A model generated the notes under the pieces. It made no database searches and was not told the DNA's origin. It saw only the letters and a program-made list of their open reading frames with translations. A DNA stretch of 64,000 bases from Xestospongia muta (Eukaryota > Porifera > Demospongiae > Haplosclerida > Petrosiidae): NCBI GenBank assembly GCA_963693285.1, contig OY848918.1, forward strand, positions 1,929,501 to 1,993,500. The letters run 5' to 3'. Below, one piece after another: positions 39,301 to 52,053 of this stretch (within the stretch, counting starts at the first letter, position 1; the number at the start of each line of letters is the position of its first letter). The translations under genes and the position numbers were made by a program.

Positions 39301-41055
39301 GCATGTGTTTGCAATTCTTCACCACAAAATGACCAGTTCTTCAAATTTGGTCACAATTACCACTTAATATTTAAAAAAGAAAAAGTAAATGTAATTGAAG
39401 TACTTGAGAGATGCAGAATATTACTTATGATGTAGAGGACTATAGTGGATATAAACTTGTTCTATTACATAATAGCAGTGAATTACTCAATAGATAAGGA
39501 AATGCATGTTATCATGCCATTTGTTCATATGAAAGATTATACCAGATGGTTATTTTGAAGAAGTATTTTAGTGATAGCTGTCTTTATTACAAAGGTACAA
39601 TGATGTTTATAACGTCATACTTTAAATTTATGGTAGTAACTTAAGGTATACTTCATGTAATCCATACACTCATTGTGTTACACTGTATTTTGTTATAATT
39701 AGTAAGTATTTATTTTCTATTTTCTGTATGTGTTTAACTACTAAATGACAATGAACTGAACACATAGTAATGTAATAAACAATATAGCCCTTACACTGGT
39801 CAAAAGCACTACTAACTCATCTGTTTATACACATACAAAATGTTTGTATAGATATAGAAACACTTAATAATGTATATGTGTCAATGTACGTGATGAGGAT
39901 GCCAAATGTTCTGTAGTAGTATAATTATAATTTTATTAAACATGTCTGGAGTCTAGTACATTAATAGAGACTCTTTCTCTTTAATGGTCTTGTTTGTGAT
40001 TCACTATATAATAAGTATGATACATAATATGATTGAATGTATTTAGATTACCAAATGTAATAAATGTTATTATAACTTCAGTATATATACTAGTTTGATA
40101 AGATTATTAGAAGATGTATAAAATTAAAGGATTGCATGACTTTACATGAGAGTAATTATCCACTAAGTAACTATATCATTTATAGATGTCATTTAATTAA
40201 TATTTTTATAATTACCAAATGTAATAAATGTTGATATATCTTCAGTCTAGTATATTGTTACTAGTTTGATAAGATGATGAGAAGATGTATAAAATTAAAG
40301 GTTAAAGATCACATGATGTTAGTCTGGTGTAGTTCACATGAGAATTGATATATTATACATACATAGACTGGTAGTGATATAGAAATTGTCTATCTTACTA
40401 GTATATATTGAAACATATGATATTAACATTAATCTTCTTGTTACACTGAGTTCAATGCATCGTGACTATAACAGGAAGAAGACAGCAATAAACATGTTGG
40501 TCCTTACACGTACATGAAGAACTGAGAACATTGCCAACTTTAACTATTCCATTTGTAAATGAAAGACATCATTGTTGAATAAATAATACACAAAGTAATA
40601 TTGTTATGTGAGGAATGCAATTGTACTTATCAATATCTATGCTACTTCTTACACTATACTATTTTGAGGATCAATTTCTATTATTGTATGATGCTCATAA
40701 TAAGTTTAATAAACCTTACTAATGTGAAGCACTAAAGGTGAGGGTCAGTGATATCATCATTATTGGCAATGAGTTACATTTACTTCCTTTTTTTGGTCAG
40801 TGATATCATTATTATTGGTAATGAGTTATACATATATTTACTTCCTTCTATATTTAAATAATTATTTATTTGCTATTAAAATATTCTACTAGCAATAAGT
40901 TAGTTGAAATGATAATATAGAATTATAATGTGTTATAAAATAACAATAATGATTATGATAACAATACATGTTTAAACACATGGTCATATGTACATAATAA
41001 TACATATCTTGAACACATGTATTATATAGATGTACAAATTGTAAATAATAATATC
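36370..41055. other. Spacer between A4 and B5
   Basis: No supported gene. The inverted ~460 bp block lies at about 37067-37520. From about 37900 to 41000 the spacer copies 46850-50050 closely and 28330-32000 more loosely. It contains the 1.9 kb inverted-arm segment and several degenerate CCTTACAC-type blocks. Confidence 0.6.
38909..40845. mobile_element. ~1.9-kb segment bounded by inverted arms (unit 5)
   Basis: The left arm (about 38909-39050) and right arm (about 40665-40845, reverse complement) match over about 130 bp, sharing CCTCACCTTTAGTGCTTCAC and GAGCATCATACAATAATA. The right arm carries a partial tandem repeat beginning GGTCAGTGATATCAT (near 40738 and 40796). There is no ORF of note. 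Units 3 and 6 have the same structure; unit 4 keeps only the left arm. Confidence 0.5.
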
Positions 41056-41060
41056 ACGAA

Positions 41061-41127
41061 TCAATCATGAGTCAATCTTGAGTCAATAATGAATCAATCA
41101 CGAGTTAATCATGAGTCAATCATGAAG
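41061..41127. repeat. 11-bp minisatellite, 6 copies, 3' of B5
   Basis: Six consecutive variants of TCAATCATGAG lie just downstream of the B5 stop. B4 has two units and B6 six (50075-50140). Confidence 0.9.
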
Positions 41128-41155
41128 TTACTCGATCAGCTAATTGCTTCATTAG

Positions 41156-42517
41156 TCACAACGCCATCTGTATACTAAAATAATTTACTAATATAACAAC
41201 ATATGTGTCATCACAAACCTTAGGTCTTCTATCTGGACATTTCTTGACTGCTACTACTATACAAAGTATAGCACTAATCAGTAGAACAAGAGCAATAACT
41301 GTACAACCAATAGGTACTACAACTGCCAGTAAAATAGGAGGAGTACACCTATCATCATCTACTTGAGCTTGTACTAAATGTTTTGATTGAATATGTCAAT
41401 AGTCAATTTAAAGAATTTCATTAACTCACTTGTATCTACTGAAGTAGAAATAGTTGTTATAAAATTAACACTATAGCTAGTACTAGATGTAGTAGGTTCA
41501 GTGTGGATACTTGAAGTAGGAGTGACAGTTACAATAACTGTTGTGAAAGTTGTTGTGACGTTTATTGTCAAATTGGAGCAGGAAGAATGGTCAGTCAAGG
41601 AAGATGGAACAGGAGAAGAGGTCATTACATTTGATGTCATCAATGATGATGAAGGTGAGAGAAATGGAGATGATGGTAAAAGGGATGATATGGAAGGGGA
41701 GGGTGATTTTGAGAAGATTACTCCCAATGATAGTGAAGTAGTGGAAGGTGAAAGATATGGGGGAGACTGAGAAGGTGATGGAGAGGGAGAGGGTGATGTA
41801 CAATTATTTTTCGTTTCTAAAAGATTAAAATAAAGATTTAATGAATTTATATAATAATTATTATCAAATAATACCTTGTATATTGATAACTACTGGTTGA
41901 CTGTATTGGTATGTACCATCACTGTAATCACTAGTGAAACACAGAACAATTAATGGTTTTATAATTGTTAGATATATGTCAACACAAGACTCTGTTCCAA
42001 TATTACAGACTGTTGATGTATGTGGGGAAACGTCTATTTCTATACCATCTTTATCAAAAACTTTCCAAAGTGAAGCAGATTGATATCCTGTACATCCACA
42101 AGTTGCATTGAACATATCTCCTGGTGACATATACATGATCATATCAGTGTAAGGCCATGGAATTTTTGTCGATGAAGTGTTTGTCCCTTGTTTAAATACT
42201 CTACCTGTAAAAGTGTATATAATAATTGTAATAATAATTGTTAACAATAATTGTAATTATTGTTAACAGTATTAACAATAATTATGATTTCAACTATGTA
42301 AATATCATCTGTTATTAAACAGATATAGTACAACAGTTAGCTGTGGTTAATTTTGACACTACTACTGCAGTTCACTGCAGTCTTCCTTCCTTCCTTCCTT
42401 AATTATTGTTTTCAATAAATAAAACAAGAAGCTCACTAACTTACATCTGTCATTGGCACCAGATAGACCACATCCTATACACAATATAGTAATGAAGAGA
42501 ACTTGGAGTAGACCCAT
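41156..42517 (-). CDS. B5: type B single-Ig membrane receptor
   Basis: Exons 42445-42517 (signal peptide MGLLQVLFITILCIGCG), 41875-42204 (Ig-like, 110 codons), 41430-41816 (stalk, 129 codons) and 41156-41373 (TM and tail) total 1008 nt (335 aa), in phase throughout. The Ig-like domain keeps FNATCGC, LWKVFDKDG and IVLC. The stalk is S/T/P-rich with an NLT/NVT cluster. The TM helix resembles that of B4, but the tail is shorter. A TGA (41156-41158) after QMAL cuts off the last residues present in B4; DDTYVVI is retained. A TATA box lies at 42578-42584. Introns 2 and 3 are only about 56-58 nt. Intact, partner of A5 by position. Confidence 0.8.
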
Positions 42518-43080
42518 TCTTTTCTTTATTTTTCTACAGTCAATTGAAAACTAGACTGTTTTCCACTGAGATCACCTCTTTATACTTACATGATCAAAAG
42601 ATGGTTATCTCCCCAGTTTATTTAATGAGCTCTAAAATTAGGGAAATTTCTCCTGTATGTCCCTTGCATAAAATAGCTGAGAAAGCCATTCCTGGTTCGT
42701 GCAAGAATGCAAACAGCTTATCCTAGAGTATTTATAGTCAATCTAATAATAAGTGTTACCTAATTAACCATTATTGTGTAGTATTGTTGATAATGTTTTA
42801 TGATGTCATTGTTTTTACATAATTGAATTTATCCCAAATGTGTTATTATGAATGATGACAAGGGGATTTTAGCGCAGAGATAATAGCAAAATAAGTCAGC
42901 ATATTGGAGTGTATTATGACTAACAATAAAGTATGTTTATTAAACAGAACATTGTATTAAACAACAACATGATCGATGACATCCAAAACAATTACTAAGT
43001 TTATTGTTTAACTTTATACACATGACAAGTGATCTAGCACAATAGCCAGAGAGAATGGAGGGGATTGAGAATGGGACCAT

Positions 43081-45251
43081 CTAAAGTGAGCTAGCCGTCT
43101 CTTGTCTGTTCTTGGGGATTTTGCAATCTATTATGTAAGTATTGACAATCACTCCATTGTTGGCCGTCTTGGTTGAGATTGGACTAGTGAATAAAGGGAA
43201 TGATGGTAAATTAATATAGAGAGGATTATAGCCATGGGAAATGGACTCTCTTACCATTTGTCATTGTATCTGTTGATGTCCTGCTGGAGTCAGAGACTCC
43301 ATCCATGTCACTAGATTGGTGGCGTTTTTTGATACGCCACTGCAAAAAACAGAAGCCCCACCCAATGATAGCAAACAAAATCATTACAGTTAACAAGACC
43401 ACTAGTGTATAGACAGTAGCCTTTACTTGGTGAGATTCAAAAGGTAGAATAGTTGGTATAACATTGTCTATATAGATAAGAAACAAGTTATTGATGTTAA
43501 TGTAGTATTATATATTCTAGGTACTAATTCATCTAATTATAACTAGGGCTGTGTAAAATGATATTGTAAGGTTTAAGTTGTAATTTTGGTTTCCTATATG
43601 TAGTGAGTAAAGTGACAACTATATATTATGTACATTGCAATACATATTATATGGTATATCATTAATACATACAAGCCATTTAATAGTGTACACAACACAG
43701 TAGTAAGCCACAGAAAAGCAAATGTAATATATATGTATTTACAATAATCAAAATGTGTGTCAATGTTTACGAGTGCTATGTGTCTTCAAAATATTAGAAC
43801 ATAGGCCAGCTAGGTGGCTATTAGCTGCACAATACATACTGTCATATAAAACAACTGATGTTTTGTAGAGTTCCCTGTAATAACCACATCAATATAGCTA
43901 GTTGAAATATATGAGCCACATCAAAGTGGTCTGATTATACAAGTATACATTAGCAGTAACCATGACAACAATTATTTGTCATGCACAGACAATTACCTGT
44001 TATTGTAGAGCATGGGATGGTAGTAGAATGAGTTAGAACAATTGTTTTTAGAAGTGTTGTTGTAACAGTTACAGTATTAAGTGATGTAACGTCATTAGTT
44101 GCTAAGGATGATGTAGACAAAGGACTCTTCAATCCATCTGTGAAATGTGATGTGTCTATACTACTAGACAATAGCTTGTTGCTAGGTGTGAGAGACTGCA
44201 AGGGAGACAGTGAAGGAAACTGTGAGGAGGTTGGTGAAGGAGATGGAGAGGAAATTGCTGGTTCCTCTGTGGATGAGAAAAGAGACTAGTATTTTAGTTG
44301 ATCATGAGCTGAAATACTTAGAAGCAGTAACAACATCTGTGAGAATACTATACATTGTAAGAGTGGGTTGACCACAATACAAATTAAACGTACAAAGACT
44401 TGTCAGTTGTTTTAAACTACATATTGTTATTAATATAAAGTGTGTAGTATATTATGTAAATTCCCATGTGTTGTGAAAGGGCTTCCTAGAAAGTCTGAGT
44501 AGTATTTGTCACATAATAATTATATCAAAGATATTTCATTATTTTGTGTTGATTGTCTAGTCAGAACTGTACCTTGACCCTTTTATACCATGCATTTGTT
44601 ATAAAATATTAATGATAGATGAACAAAGAGGTAGTATATAAATACATATCTTACCTTTCACAACCTCTATCATTATGACTTTGCTGTACACTTCAAAGAC
44701 TTTATTAAAACCCCATAAAGAATTCTGCTCTCCTTGCATTTCTGATTTACATTGGAACATGTACACACCAATATTATGAAATGCAACAGTCAAATTATAA
44801 ATGATAGGACCTTTTAAGATACTGTTCTCATCATTACATTGAATCAAGCTAGGACAATTAGTGGTACAAGGATCATTAGCTAAATATTGTCTTTGGTTTA
44901 CACTCTCAACAAAAGGAATGTTAGAGTATTCTGTGTTATTGTACAGCCACTTTAAACTGCCACATATACTCTGACATTGGAAGTTCTGTGTTGTACCTAC
45001 TACAACTTTAAGTTGATAGTTGTTGCTTGGGATAGTAACAGTAGCTGTGAAAAGAAATTTAAAATGAAGATGTTATTATATCGAGTTATTTACTATGTAA
45101 ACAAGTTAATGTTCTTGTACTAACCTGCATCTTCAAACTTCTTGATGTTATTACGACATACATCAATTTTAATATCTGTAGCAGAGGTCATAGAACATTT
45201 GATAAGAGCAACTAGCAACAAAAGTGATCTGCTAAACTTGATTGAAGCCAT
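43081..45251 (-). CDS. A5: type A single-Ig membrane receptor, tail frame uncertain
   Basis: Exons 45125-45251 (signal peptide), 44655-45044 (Ig-like, 130 codons), 43997-44266 (stalk, 90 codons, the shortest in the array) and 43255-43467 (TM) are open. Read-through past the donor ends at 43226 (342 aa, ...VHFPWL). Splicing to the A1/A2-type acceptor gives a short out-of-frame end. The conserved tail frame (YIIDC...ASSL, stop 43081-43083) is still open. The stalk is short because SPSQS-type repeat units were lost. TATA box at 45291-45300; AATAAA at 43000-43005 (minus). Confidence 0.7.
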
Positions 45252-45290
45252 GATTAGTGGAGTTGATCTTCCTCTCAAAACTTCTATCCA

Positions 45291-45300
45291 TTTATATATA
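45291..45300 (-). promoter_or_regulatory. TATA box of A5
   Basis: TATATATAAA on the minus strand, about 40 bp upstream of the A5 start, conserved with the A3, A4 and A6 boxes. Confidence 0.6.
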
Positions 45301-45319
45301 GTAACTGGCTCTCACAAAG

Positions 45320-48300
45320 GGCAGCCATAGAAAACAGTCACAGTTAATAATTGTTTGATGTTTAGGTAATACCTATACGTCTGGCAGGAAGTGTATACTT
45401 TAGTATGTAATAAACTAATCCCCACCTCCTAAACTATAAGTATTAACTATATACAACAAAATATGACCTCCAACCTGACACTACAATATTTAACTATCCT
45501 GTTATATTTTATTACTATTTAGGTTTCCTTCGTTACTGAAACATTCTCTTCATAACTAATTATGGAGCCATCCATAGCTAATTATAGTTAGATTGAATGT
45601 CTACAACAAAGAATGCATACAAAGTTTGCAAATTTTCCCCAAATAACTCAAACTTACCAGCTGTTAAAATAAATTTGATTTTTAAAACAAGCTCATAAAG
45701 TGTCTATGATATTATACTACCTGTATGTGTATGGTAATTGTATAGAGTATACATAGCTTAATGAAGGAATACAATTGGTTAGTTTCAAGTTCATAAATCA
45801 CATATAAAATGTTCATCAATACTTAGAACATGCCTGCTATATAAGGCTTCCTTGAGTTACTAAATCACATATATCAATGGCCTCAGTGTCTAGCTATTAT
45901 ATTGATGATATCTACAGAATGATGGGAAAACCCATTCATTCAGTATTGATTGAGTTAGCTTATCATTACTACATTATTATGACTTGATATTGACGTATTT
46001 TGGACTTAACACTTCTTTTGCAACACCTACGTCAACCCATTGGTATGTTAATTAATCTAACATTGTTGTTTGACTTACTGATAGATCACACCTTGTATAC
46101 AGATATGGATAATGGAGTATCAACAGATGACATTTGTCAGCAATGATGCCATAAAGATGCAATGTGTTTATAATATAGTTATTAAAATTATGTCAAATGA
46201 TGTAATAGAAGGAATGTGCTATAGAGGCAGTTGATATAATATTTAGAACGAATAGAAATATGAGTATTATTTTGGGGAACAGTTTATGACATTACCTCTG
46301 TTAACCTGAGCTATTATTGGTTATCAACAATGAGAATATTGGATTGAAATATGGAAGAATAGGCAATAGATAAATAGATCAATATGATAGTATATATTTA
46401 ATGTCTTTACTGATAATAGCTTGTTAACCAGCTATTATCACTGTTCTAGCTATAGATCCTCCTATGTCTTCATGTCAGTATAGTGAGTGTAAAGTGGTTG
46501 GTTAACAGTGTTCTCAAGAGAATAAGACAAATTCAATTAGACAGTATGGATATGTACAGCTGTTCTTATGTAAATAATTTGTAAGCCATTTAAATGCCTG
46601 AAGTGAAACAATTAATTAGTAACAATATTTACTTCCTGTTCTGTTGTAATTCTAATATCCAATAAATGAGGACTGTGGAAATTAAGTTAATTGATGGCCT
46701 TGATATGTGACACATACCAATGCCGTTTACTGGAATGGACACTCAAGAAATTAAGTCATATACTAAAACTGAGCATTAAATGATACATGGCAACTCTGAC
46801 ATCTCGATCTTTGTAAGTCACACATCCTAAATATAGTCAACTAGTCTTATCAGTTGATTTGTCCATCTTGAATAAGAGAGGGTATCCAAATAAGTAGTTT
46901 ATCATTTGTAGACGTCATTTAATTAAATATTTATTATAATTACCAAATGTAATAAACATTAGTATAACTTCTGTCTAATAAATGTGATATTGTATACAGT
47001 TAATTGAGTATATAAATCATAGAAATACCAGGAAAGAAGTCTGCATAAACATGTTGGCCCTTACACTTGTATTCATCTGACTCAATAGTATTCACCACAA
47101 GTGATACTTACTGGTTATACTTTGAGCATTATATCCTAAATATGTGATAATTTAAACTTTAGCTATCAAGTATAGTTTCTCCCTAGATCTTTATTGTCTG
47201 AATATAGAAAAGGTTTTATCAAGCATCATATTTTCCATGTATTTTTATAAATTTATGTCTAGATGCAAAATTAACAATTGATGGTTAGTGATCTCTCTTG
47301 GTCTATAATGTTAACAGTAAAGTAATGTTTTAACAAATGTAAACATCATGTGTTTGTAAACAGATGATACAAAACAGGTTATTTGTAATTAATTTTGACA
47401 GTATTACTGCAGTCTTCCTTCCTGCATACCCTGACTTAACATCCTCTCCCTAGTTTATCTAATTGTGTCACAATTGCCTTTGGAAAAAGTTTCAGACATC
47501 ATATGTACTTGTATATAAATCTTAGCATGAGAGAGCTATACCTAGTCTAAGTTAATATGTAAATATCTTAATTAGGATGTATAGATAGGTTACAATAAAC
47601 ATGGTGGTCCTTACACATGTAGGAGTAGAAAGTACTACCACCTCTTATTGTATTTGTATGTTTAGAAGACATCATCATTGATATAGAGAATTAGTACACA
47701 CTTACTATACTAATAAGTACTAAGTTCTGGCAAGTTTACAAGATGTTCTTATAAATAAAAGCATAGACAACACTGTGCCAAATTCACATTTAAAAGTACA
47801 ACAATTTATATAATAGTCTAAAAATGTTCAGATAGAAAACTAAGGTTTGTGATGACATCTGTCTTGTCATTGATAGTAAGATTTTTTTAAGGTACATAAC
47901 TTTTCTAATAAAGAAGGAAGTAAATTTTATTCTCTGCCAAAAATGGTGCTGTCACTGACCCCTCACCTTTAGTGCTTCACATTGGTAAGTTTATTTACTA
48001 TTAAACTTACTATGAGCATCATACAATAATATAAATTGATCATCTGATATACCAATTCATTAAATGAGTGATGTTGTAGGAAGTAGTTTAGATATTGACC
48101 ACAGAGACCATAATTAAGTTATTTTTAATGTTATTTTGTAAAGGATGTTTACCAAATTTGTACGCAAGAAGACCTATCATTAGACTAGATAGTAACTATT
48201 TAACGAAATGTATTATCTGTGACTACTAGGATGGATACCAAGTTTGATAAACATCATGTACAAGATGATGTTATATAACAACTGCATATATACGAGTATT

Positions 48301-50074
48301 TGTTTGCAATTCTTCACCACAAAATGACCAGTTCTTCAAATTTGGTCACAATTACCACTTAATATTTAAAAACGAAAAAGTAAATGTAATTGAAGTACTT
48401 GAGAGATGCAGAATATTACTTATGATGTAGAGGACTATAGTGGATATAAACTTGTTCTATTACATAATAGCAGTGAATTACTCAATAGATAAGAAAATGC
48501 ATGTTATCATGCCATTTGTTCATATGAAAGATTATACCAGATGGTTATTTTGAAGAAGTATTTTGGTGATTACTGTCTTTATAGCAAAGGTACAATGATG
48601 TTTACAATGTCATACTTTAAATTTATGATGGTGATTTAAGATTATACTTCTTGTGATCCATACACTCATTGTGTTACACTGTATTTTGTTATAATTAGTA
48701 AGTATTTATTTCCTATTTTCTGTATGTGTTTAACTACTAAATGACAATGAACTGAACACATAGTAATGTAATAAACAGCATAGCCCTTACACTGGTCAAA
48801 AGCACTACTAACTTATCTGTTTATACACGTACAAAATGTTTGAATAGATACAGAACACTTAATAATGTGTATGTGTCCACGTACATGATGAGGATGCCAA
48901 GTGTTCTGTAGTAGTATAATTATAATTTTATTAAACATGTCTGGAGTCTAGTACATTAATAGAGACTCTTTCTCTTTAATGGTCTTGTTTGTGAATCACT
49001 ATATAATAAGTATGATATATAATATGATTGAATGTATTTACATTACCAAATATAATAAATGTTATTATATGTTATTATAACTTCAGTTTATTGTATATAT
49101 ACTAGTTTGATAAGATGATTAGAAGATGTATAAAATTAAAGGATTGCATGACTTTACATGAGAGTAATTATCCACTAAGTAACTATATCATTTATAGATG
49201 TCATTTAATTAATATTTTTTATAATTACCAAATGCAATAAATGTTGTTATATCTTCAGTCTAGTATATTGTTACTAGTTTGATAAGATGATGAGAAGATG
49301 TATAAAATTAAAGGTTAAAGATCACATGATGTTAGTCTGGTATAGTTCACTTGAGATTTGATATATTAAACATACATAGAATGGTAGTGATATAGAAATT
49401 GTCTATCTTACTAGTATATATTGAAACATAGGATATTAACATTAATCTTCTTGTTACACTGAGTTCAATGCATCGTGACTATAACAGGAAGAAGACAGCA
49501 ATAAACATGGTGGTCCTTACCTATACATGAAGAACTGAGAAATACTGCCAACTCTAACTATTCCATTTGTAAATGAAAGACATTATTGTTTAATAAATAA
49601 TACACAAAGTAATATTGTTATGTGAGGAATGCAATTGTACTTATCAATATCTATGCTACTTCTTACACTATACTATTTTGATGATCAATTTCTATTATTG
49701 TATGATGCTCATAATAAGTTTAATAAACCTTATTAATGTGAAGCACTAAAGGTGAGGGTCAGTGATATCATCATTACTGGCAATGAGTTACATTTACTTC
49801 CTTTTTTTGGTCAGCGATATCATCATTATTGGTAATGAGTTATACATGTATTTTCTTCCTTCTATATTTGAATAATTATTTATTTGCTATTAAAATATTC
49901 TACTAGCAATAAGTTAGTTGAAATGATAATATAGAATTATAATGTGTTATAAAATAACAATAATGATTATGATAACAATACATGTTTAAACACATGGTCA
50001 TATGTACATAATAATACATATCTTGAACACATGTATTATATAGATGTACAAATTGTAAATAATAGTATCACAAA
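45320..50074. other. Spacer between A5 and B6
   Basis: No supported gene. This is a close copy of the A4-B5 spacer, including the inverted block at about 46030-46510 and the inverted-arm segment at about 47920-49805. The high similarity indicates recent duplication of the ~9 kb unit. Confidence 0.6.
47920..49805. mobile_element. ~1.9-kb segment bounded by inverted arms (unit 6)
   Basis: Same structure as 38909-40845: arms at about 47920-48045 and 49670-49805 in opposite orientation, and a non-coding interior. Its shared position shows it moved with the unit duplication. Confidence 0.5.
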
Positions 50075-50140
50075 TCGATCATGAGTTAATCTTGAGTCAA
50101 TAATGAATCAATCACAAGTTAATCATGAGTCAATCATGAA
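50075..50140. repeat. 11-bp minisatellite, 6 copies, 3' of B6
   Basis: Six variants of the TCAATCATGAG unit, aligning with the array at 41061-41127. Confidence 0.85.
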
Positions 50141-50201
50141 GTTACACGATCAGCTACTTCCTTCGTTAGCCACAATTTCCTCTGTATACTAAAATAATTT
50201 A

Positions 50202-51489
50202 CTAATATAACAAAATTATGTCATCACAAACCTTAGTTCTTCTATCTGAACATTTCTTGACTGTTACTACTATACAAAGCATAGCAATAACCAGTAGAAC
50301 AAGAACAATAACTGTACAACCAATAGGTACTACAACTGCCAGTAGAGTAGGAGGAGTACACCTATCATCTACTTGAGCTTCTACAAAAAGTTTTATAGAA
50401 TATGCCAAGAGTCAATTGTAAAAATTTCTTGAACTCACTTGTATCTACTGAAGTCGAAATAGTTGTTATAAAATCAACACTATAGCTAGTACTAGATGTA
50501 GTTGCAGTACTAGATGTAGTAGGTTCAGTGTGGATACTTGTGGTAGGAGCGATAGTTACAATAACTGTTGAGAAAGTTGTTGTGACAGTTATTGTCAAAT
50601 TAGAACATGAGGAATGCTCAGCCAAGGAAGATGGAACAGGAGAAGAGGTCATTACATTTGATGTCATCAATGATGATGAAGGTGAGAGAAATAGAGATGA
50701 CGGTAGAAGGGATGACATGGAAGGGAAGGGGGATTTTGAGGTGATTAATGACATTGATGGTGAAGTAGTGGAAAAAGAATGATATGTAGAAGACTGAGAA
50801 GGTGATGGAGAAGTAGAGGATAATGTAAAATTATTTTCTGCTTCTAAAAGATTTAATGAATCTATATAATAGTAACTATCAAATAATACCTTTTATATTG
50901 ATAACTACTGGTCAGCTATATTGGAATATATTATTAAGGATAGTGAAACACAAAACAATTAATGGTTCTGTAATTGTTAGATTTATATCAGTACAGGACT
51001 CTGTTCCAATATTACAAAGTGTTGATGCATCTGGGGAAACATTTATTTGACTACCATCTTTATCAAAAACTCTCCAAATTGAAGCAGATTGATGTCCTAT
51101 GCATCTACAAGTTGCATTGAACACGTCTCCTTGTGACATATAGTTCATCATGTCAGTGTAAGGCCATGGAATTTTTGTCCCTTGCTTAAATATTTTACCT
51201 ACAAAAGTGTATATAATAATTATAAAAATTGTCATTGATATATTTTAACATTAACAATAATAATTATTTCAACTATGTAAATATTAGCTGTTAATAAACA
51301 GATGTAGTACAACAGTTAGTTGTGGTTAGTTTTGTCACTACTACTGCAGTTCAGTGTAGTCTTCTTTCCTTCCTTCCTTAATTATTGTTTTCAATAATAA
51401 AACAAGAAGCTTACTAACTTACATCTCTCACCAGATAGACCACATCCTATACACAGTGCAGTAATGAAGACAACTTGGAGTAAACTCAT
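50202..51489 (-). pseudogene. B6: type B receptor with nonsense codon at end of Ig exon
   Basis: All four exons and splice sites are present: 51423-51489 (signal peptide MSLLQVVFITALCIG), 50890-51198 (Ig-like), 50439-50843 (stalk, 135 codons) and 50202-50380 (TM; tail ends VCDDIILLY). Exon lengths keep phase. However, the Ig exon contains TGA at 50912-50914 where B4/B5 read CAA (Gln) in the context QYSQP. Translation would stop at 117 aa, before the stalk and TM. Everything downstream remains open, so the lesion is recent. It may be a pseudogene, or it may now make a small secreted Ig-domain protein. TATA box at 51543-51549. Confidence 0.75.
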
Positions 51490-52053
51490 TTTTTTATTTT
51501 CTACAATCAATTGAAAACTAGACTGTTCCACTGAGATCACCTCTTTATATTTATATGGTGAAATGAAGGTCCTCTCCCCAGTTTATTTATTGGTAAACAT
51601 GCTCTAAAAACTAGGGAAATTCCTACTGTATGTCCCTTTCATAAAATAGCTGAGAAAGCCATTTCTGGTTCGTGCAAGAATGCAAACAGCTTGTCCTAGA
51701 GTATTTATAGTCATTCTAATAATAAGTGTCACCTAATTAACCATTATTGTGTAGTATTGTTGACGATGTTTTATGATGTCATTGTTTTTACATAATTGAA
51801 TTTATCCCAAATGTCTTATTATGAGTGATGACAAGGGGACTTTAGCGCAGAGATAATAGCAAAATAAGTCAGCATGTTGGAGTGTATTATGACTAACAAT
51901 AAAGTATGTTTATTAAACAAAACATTGTATTAAACAACAACATGATCGATGACATCCAAAACAATTACTAAGTTTATTGTTTAACTTTACACACATGACA
52001 AGTGATCTAGCACAATAGCCAGAGAAAATGGAGGGGATCGAGAATGGGACCAT

